Below are positions 5,537 to 8,571 of a DNA stretch of 8,571 bases, piece by piece. Positions within the stretch are counted from its first letter, which is position 1, and each line of letters opens with the position of its first letter. A program made the position numbers and the translations under genes. Below the pieces are notes generated by a model that was given only the letters and a program-made list of their open reading frames with translations, searched no databases and had not been told where the DNA came from. The DNA comes from an uncultured Clostridia bacterium (GTDB lineage Bacteria > Bacillota > Clostridia > Oscillospirales > Acutalibacteraceae), in NCBI GenBank assembly GCA_947624755.1, contig CANQLQ010000072.1, positions 1 through 8,571 on the forward strand. The letters run 5' to 3'.

Positions 5537-5582
5537 AGTAAATTCCTCCTGTAATATTTTAAAATCAAAGGCTGCCGCAGTA

Positions 5583-5707
5583 GGGGCGACCACATACGGC
5601 CGCCCAAAAAGCAATTTAATTTTTACGTTTTTTGCCCAAAACAATTAATTTTACAGGGCGGCAACGCGATGTCGCCCATACGCGCAGAACGTAAAAATTT
5701 AATTTGC
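5583..5707. repeat. Paired inverted GC-rich hairpins in the rpsB-tsf spacer
   Basis: Two hairpins of the plan GGGCGAC-loop-GCCGCCC stand in opposite orientation: 5584-5605 (GGGCGACC with GGCCGCCC, one mismatch) and 5656-5677 (GGGCGGCA with TGTCGCCC, one G-U). They are surrounded by another inverted repeat, GCAATTTAATTTTTACGTT (5611-5629) against 5688-5707, differing by one small indel. Such GGGGCGACC/GGCCGCCC palindromes have the character of REP-like units. No U-tract follows either stem, so read-through into tsf is likely; attenuation or mRNA processing between the two genes is possible. Confidence 0.65.
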
Positions 5708-5727
5708 GAAAGCCCCGAAAAATTTAA

Positions 5728-6468
5728 TTATTCAGCCGCTTCTTCAACTTGCGCAGCTGTTTCTTCAGCAACCGGTGCGGTTTCTTCACCCTGTCTGCCT
5801 TCAATAATTGCGTCCGCCATTGCGCCGGCAATAAGTCTTACCGCACGAATAGCATCGTCGTTGCCCGGGATCACATAATCAACTTCGTCCGGATCGCAGT
5901 TTGTGTCAACGATTGCAACGATGGGGATACCGAGCTTGTGAGCTTCTGCAACAGCGATTCTTTCTTTTCTTGGGTCAACGATGAAAAGTGCAGAAGGCTG
6001 ACCTTTCATTTCTGTGATACCGCCCATGAATTTTTCAAGCTTTTCTATTTCAAGGTTAAGCTTGATTACTTCCTTCTTGGGAAGCATTGCGAATGTGCCG
6101 TCCTGCTCCATAGCCTTGAGCTGAGCAAGTCTTTTGATTCTTGTTTTGATTGTGTTGAAGTTTGTGAGCATACCGCCGAGCCAACGAGCGTTAACATATG
6201 GCATACCGCAGCGGATCGCTTCTTCACGGATCGAATCCATAGCCTGTTTCTTTGTGCCAACGAAAAGAACTTCGCCGCCGTTTTCCGAAACTTCGCGGAT
6301 GAATGAGTAAGCTTCTTCAAGCTTTCTTACGGTTTTCTGAAGGTCGATGATGTAAATACCGTTTCTTTCGGTGAAAATGTATTCGCTCATCTTGGGGTTC
6401 CATCTTCTTGTCTGATGTCCGAAATGAACACCTGCTTCAAGAAGCTGTTTCATTGATACTACTGACAT
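5728..6468 (-). CDS. rpsB: 30S ribosomal protein S2
   Basis: Structural protein of the small ribosomal subunit, among the last to join it, lying between head and body; required for S1 recruitment where S1 exists. 246 residues. N-terminal signature LLEAGVHFGHQTRRWNPKM (9-27), IIDLQKT region, the RWLGGMLTNF motif, and the second family signature PRKERIAVAEAHKLGIPIVA. The last 20-odd residues are an acidic Glu/Ala tail, frequent in Clostridia. ATG at 6468 stands 9 nt after AAGGAGG; an overlapping ATG 7 nt upstream is out of frame. First gene of the rpsB-tsf operon with its own promoter. Confidence 0.98.
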   Translation of the reverse strand: MSVVSMKQLLEAGVHFGHQTRRWNPKMSEYIFTERNGIYIIDLQKTVRKLEEAYSFIREVSENGGEVLFVGTKKQAMDSIREEAIRCGMPYVNARWLGGMLTNFNTIKTRIKRLAQLKAMEQDGTFAMLPKKEVIKLNLEIEKLEKFMGGITEMKGQPSALFIVDPRKERIAVAEAHKLGIPIVAIVDTNCDPDEVDYVIPGNDDAIRAVRLIAGAMADAIIEGRQGEETAPVAEETAAQVEEAAE

Positions 6469-6499
6469 TTTTCATGTCCTCCTTTTGTTTTTTAACCTC

Positions 6500-6561
6500 C
6501 GCACGTTCAAAATCACACCGCATCACCATGACGAACAGGGCATAAAAATTCCGTGCGTGCG
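6500..6561 (-). promoter_or_regulatory. Dyad in the rpsB mRNA leader
   Basis: The rpsB leader (about 98 nt from the predicted start point) holds CGCACG (on the plus strand 6552-6557 or 6556-6561, two overlapping registers) that can pair with CGTGCG (6500-6505) about 20 nt upstream of the Shine-Dalgarno sequence. Ribosomal-protein operons are often autoregulated through leader structures and S2 does this in Escherichia coli; whether this leader does is inference from a 6-bp stem only. Confidence 0.35.
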
Positions 6562-6572
6562 TTATCTGTGGT

Positions 6573-6601
6573 ATTATAGCAAATTTAAAAGTAAAAATCA
6601 A
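6573..6601 (-). promoter_or_regulatory. Sigma-A type promoter of rpsB-tsf
   Basis: Read on the minus strand: TTGATT (6601-6596), exactly 17 bp, TATAAT (6578-6573), with TGC before the -10, which gives an extended -10 element as well. This is a near-consensus vegetative promoter, fitting for a ribosomal protein operon. It starts a transcript about 98 nt upstream of rpsB and lies just 32 bp after the end of the preceding DUF3006-like gene, from which no clear terminator separates it. Confidence 0.82.
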
Positions 6602-6632
6602 GACGTAAAATAAAGTTTTTACATATTTTGGT

Positions 6633-6851
6633 TCACTTTTTAAAAAGCTTCTTTTGAATTTCAAGCAATTTCTTTTTTCTTGCGGTTTCTTCGTCCGGGT
6701 CAAGCCTGTAACTTCCATCGTCGTTGCAAATTATTACGCTGCCCTCTTTTGTGCCTTCGGGCAGGTCGCTGAGTTTGATATTGACATGGCTTAAATCTTC
6801 TTTTTCGCAGACCGCAGCATCGTTTTCAATTCTGTCAACGATAAGTTTCAT
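6633..6851 (-). CDS. DUF3006-like small protein
   Basis: 72 residues, cytoplasmic, no signal or membrane segment. It shows the plan of DUF3006: an N-terminal MKLIVDRIENDAAVCE strand pair, a short acidic middle with LSDLPEGTKEGSVI, an SYRLDPDEETARKK segment and a lysine-rich C-terminal helix ending LFKK. The function of the family is unknown; members are regularly encoded next to ComEC-like metallo-beta-lactamase-fold proteins, as here. ATG at 6851 follows GAGGTGA, whose TGA is the stop codon of the preceding gene, so translation is likely coupled. Gap to the upstream gene is 9 bp. Confidence 0.85.
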   Translation of the reverse strand: MKLIVDRIENDAAVCEKEDLSHVNIKLSDLPEGTKEGSVIICNDDGSYRLDPDEETARKKKLLEIQKKLFKK

Positions 6852-6860
6852 AAAATCACC

Positions 6861-7772
6861 TCAGAAATTTGAATCAATTGAATAGCCGTTTTTGTCGCAG
6901 CTAAAAATAATATTTCCGTGCTTATCTGTGCGATAATACTCAATGCCGTTACTGTTCAGATAATTAATTGTCTCTTTGTGCGGGTGTCCGTAGGAATTAT
7001 CTTTTCCGCATGAGATCACCGCAACCGAGGGGTCAGCGGCGGAAAGGAACTTCTTTTCCAAAGCTGTACTGCTCCCGTGGTGACCCATTGCCATTACATC
7101 ACACTTGAGATTCGGTGATTTCGGCATTACCGAGCTCATTTCGGCTTTTTCAGCATCTCCCGGAAAAAGAAAAGATGTTGAAACGGCGGTAACCTTGCAG
7201 ATAACCGACATATTGTTAATATCCTTGTTTTGTTCAACAGGTCCGAAAATCTGAAGTACCGCACCTCCAACCTGATACTTTTTGCCGTATTCGGCTGCAA
7301 TGGCTTTTATATTTTTATCCGCTATCTTTAAAAGAAACTTTTCATAAGTGCGTGTTGTCGGCATATTAATTTCAGAAAGCTCGGGCATAATAATGTTTTT
7401 GACCGAAAAAGCATCAAACACATCAGTAAGACCTCCGATATGATCCGAATGCGGATGAGATGCGACAACATATTCAAGCTCTTTTATTCCGGCTTTCCGA
7501 AGGTAGTTTACGACTGCATTACCGTATTCTTTTTCGCCTGCGTCAATAAGTATACCCGTTTCTCCGCATTGAACAAGCGAGCAAGAGCCTTGTCCTACGT
7601 CAATTATATGAACAACAACGGTATCGTCTGAAGCAGACACAAATTCAGACTCGGAAGGCGCCAAATCCAAATTGCCGCTAAAGCGTCCGAATATTACGCT
7701 TACAAGTGCAATTACAAAAATTATTATGCCGATTATCGGTTTTTGGTTTTTTCTTCTTTTACGTTTTGCCAT
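6861..7772 (-). CDS. Membrane-anchored ComEC/Rec2-like MBL-fold hydrolase
   Basis: 303 residues. A basic N-terminus (3-11), one transmembrane anchor (12-29) and a metallo-beta-lactamase domain placed outside the cell. Visible: DVGQGSC (58-64) typical of the ComEC C-terminal domain, metal-binding SHPHSDHIGG (105-114; H106, H108, D110, H111), NNMSVICKV (186-194), FPGDAE with D206, MGHHGSS (229-235), and YGHPH (261-265). Stand-alone relatives of the ComEC nuclease-like domain; the substrate is unproven, and the lack of the ComEC channel argues against a direct role as the DNA-uptake pore. No good ribosome binding site lies before the ATG at 7772 (nearest AAAAGG is about 20 nt away, inside the end of the upstream gene), so translation may be coupled to it. 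Confidence 0.9.
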   Translation of the reverse strand: MAKRKRRKNQKPIIGIIIFVIALVSVIFGRFSGNLDLAPSESEFVSASDDTVVVHIIDVGQGSCSLVQCGETGILIDAGEKEYGNAVVNYLRKAGIKELEYVVASHPHSDHIGGLTDVFDAFSVKNIIMPELSEINMPTTRTYEKFLLKIADKNIKAIAAEYGKKYQVGGAVLQIFGPVEQNKDINNMSVICKVTAVSTSFLFPGDAEKAEMSSVMPKSPNLKCDVMAMGHHGSSTALEKKFLSAADPSVAVISCGKDNSYGHPHKETINYLNSNGIEYYRTDKHGNIIFSCDKNGYSIDSNF

Positions 7773-7786
7773 AATTTTCTGTTCGT

Positions 7787-8571
7787 TTACCTTTTATTTC
7801 TATTTCTTTTATTATTCTTTGGCCTGTATTTATTTGCGTCATAAGAGCCTTTTCCACTCTTTACCGAAGGTTTTATAAGACATTTTGCATCGTTTCCTAT
7901 CAAATCGTATCTGCCTGCCCTTTTGAGAGCCTTTTCGATTATGTCGTGATTTTTCGGATTGTAATATTGCAAAAGCGCGCGCTGCATTGCTTTTTCTTCC
8001 GTCGTTTTGGCAACATACACTTCCTTCATTGTGTAAGGATCAAGCCCGGTATAGAACATACACGTAGAAACAGTGCCGGGCGTCGGGTAAAAGTCCTGAA
8101 CCTGTTCGGGTCTTATGTTGCGCTTTTTGAGAAACAAAGCAAGCTCAATAGCTTCGTTTATCGTAGAACCCGGGTGCGAGGACATAAGATAAGGAACAAG
8201 ATACTGCTGTTTTCCGCTGTTGCGGCTAAGTTCAAAATACCGCTTTGAAAACTCTAAATAGGCTTCAATATGCGGCTTGCCCATTTTATCAAGTACCATT
8301 GACGAGCAATGTTCCGGCGCAACTTTAAGCTGTCCGCTGACGTGGTATTTCACAAGCTCTTTGAAAAAGGTTTCGTCTTTATCCTTGAGCATATAATCAT
8401 ATCTTATTCCCGAGCGGATAAAAACTTTTTTTATGCCGGGAATTTCTCTTATGCTGCGCAAAACATCAAGATAATCGCTGTGATCCGCAACAAGAGCCGG
8501 GCAAGCTTTTGGGGCAAGACATTTCTTTGCTTTGCAAAGTCCGGCAGTAAGCTGTTTTTCGCAAGATGTTC
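7787..8571 (-). CDS. YgiQ-family radical SAM protein, C-terminal part (partial)
   Basis: The frame runs off the window edge; 260 residues of the C-terminal part are present, preceded by the incomplete start. No true start codon is in the window: the TTG at 8461 is an internal leucine, because the frame upstream of it reads on as family sequence (CEKQLTAGLCKAKKC ... HSDYLDVLRSIREIPG). Other marks: VFIRSGIRYDYML, VSGQLKVAPEHCS, SSHPGSTINEAIELA, EQVQDFYPTPGTVSTCMFYTGLDPYT, and the closing basic tail. The CxxxCxxC iron-sulfur cluster motif of the radical SAM core lies upstream, outside. The reaction catalysed by this family is not known to me. It is followed 14 bp later by the MBL-fold gene, with which it probably forms an operon. 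Confidence 0.93.
   Translation of the reverse strand, partial: TSCEKQLTAGLCKAKKCLAPKACPALVADHSDYLDVLRSIREIPGIKKVFIRSGIRYDYMLKDKDETFFKELVKYHVSGQLKVAPEHCSSMVLDKMGKPHIEAYLEFSKRYFELSRNSGKQQYLVPYLMSSHPGSTINEAIELALFLKKRNIRPEQVQDFYPTPGTVSTCMFYTGLDPYTMKEVYVAKTTEEKAMQRALLQYYNPKNHDIIEKALKRAGRYDLIGNDAKCLIKPSVKSGKGSYDANKYRPKNNKRNRNKR

Noticed and set aside
5537..5644. N-terminal extension of tsf by 36 codons
   Set aside because: The extension is encoded by the repeat-bearing spacer, and MAFTAKDVQALREKTG with AGGAGG 8 nt upstream is the normal EF-Ts start.
5196..5648. Long plus-strand frames opposite tsf and rpsB
   Set aside because: They are antisense shadows of strongly conserved minus-strand genes; no start signals and no family resemblance.
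6437..6718. Minus-strand frame of 93 codons covering the rpsB leader and promoter
   Set aside because: It would overlap the end of the DUF3006-like gene, the rpsB promoter and the rpsB start in another frame, with no supporting ribosome binding site.

Overview
The window looks like chromosomal DNA of an anaerobic Firmicute of the class Clostridia, most likely a gut or rumen Oscillospiraceae/Ruminococcaceae-type bacterium. This rests on AT-rich intergenic DNA, strong AGGAGG ribosome binding sites, TTG starts, the rpsB-tsf arrangement, and PadR plus HAAS-type membrane protein genes. No species can be named from the sequence alone.

Layout from left to right. Positions 1-274 hold no gene: a structured repeat end, a bidirectional terminator-like hairpin and an AT-only hairpin at the end of the next gene. 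Positions 275-2179 (minus) encode a large secreted protein of Ig-like/MBG-like modules, an InlB-type repeat and an amphipathic C-terminal tail; it starts at a TTG with a clear ribosome binding site. Positions 2180-2886 are a gene-poor stretch with operator-like repeats (AAATTAAACTGTACA, two direct copies and one inverted) and a probable lipoprotein remnant carrying a perfect 15-bp palindrome. Positions 2887-4334 (plus) are a three-gene operon: a PadR-type repressor, a HAAS-type single-pass membrane protein and a small secreted four-cysteine protein. It has an extended -10 promoter, and two members of a TTAAGGAAGC-ended inverted-repeat family bracket its coding region.

From 4559 to 8571 everything runs on the minus strand. 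In transcription order this is the 3' part of a YgiQ-type radical SAM gene (cut by the window edge), a membrane-anchored ComEC-like metallo-beta-lactamase-fold protein, a DUF3006-like small protein, then a separate promoter driving rpsB (ribosomal protein S2) and tsf (EF-Ts), closed by a good intrinsic terminator. The 191-bp rpsB-tsf spacer contains a second, unrelated family of GC-rich palindromes in inverted arrangement.

The housekeeping right half is ordinary. The points of interest are in the left half: the PadR/HAAS/secreted-protein cassette with related palindromic elements directly before and after its coding genes, the orphan operator cluster and lipoprotein remnant beside it, and the modular surface protein. 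I found no complete transposase, tRNA, rRNA or CRISPR array.
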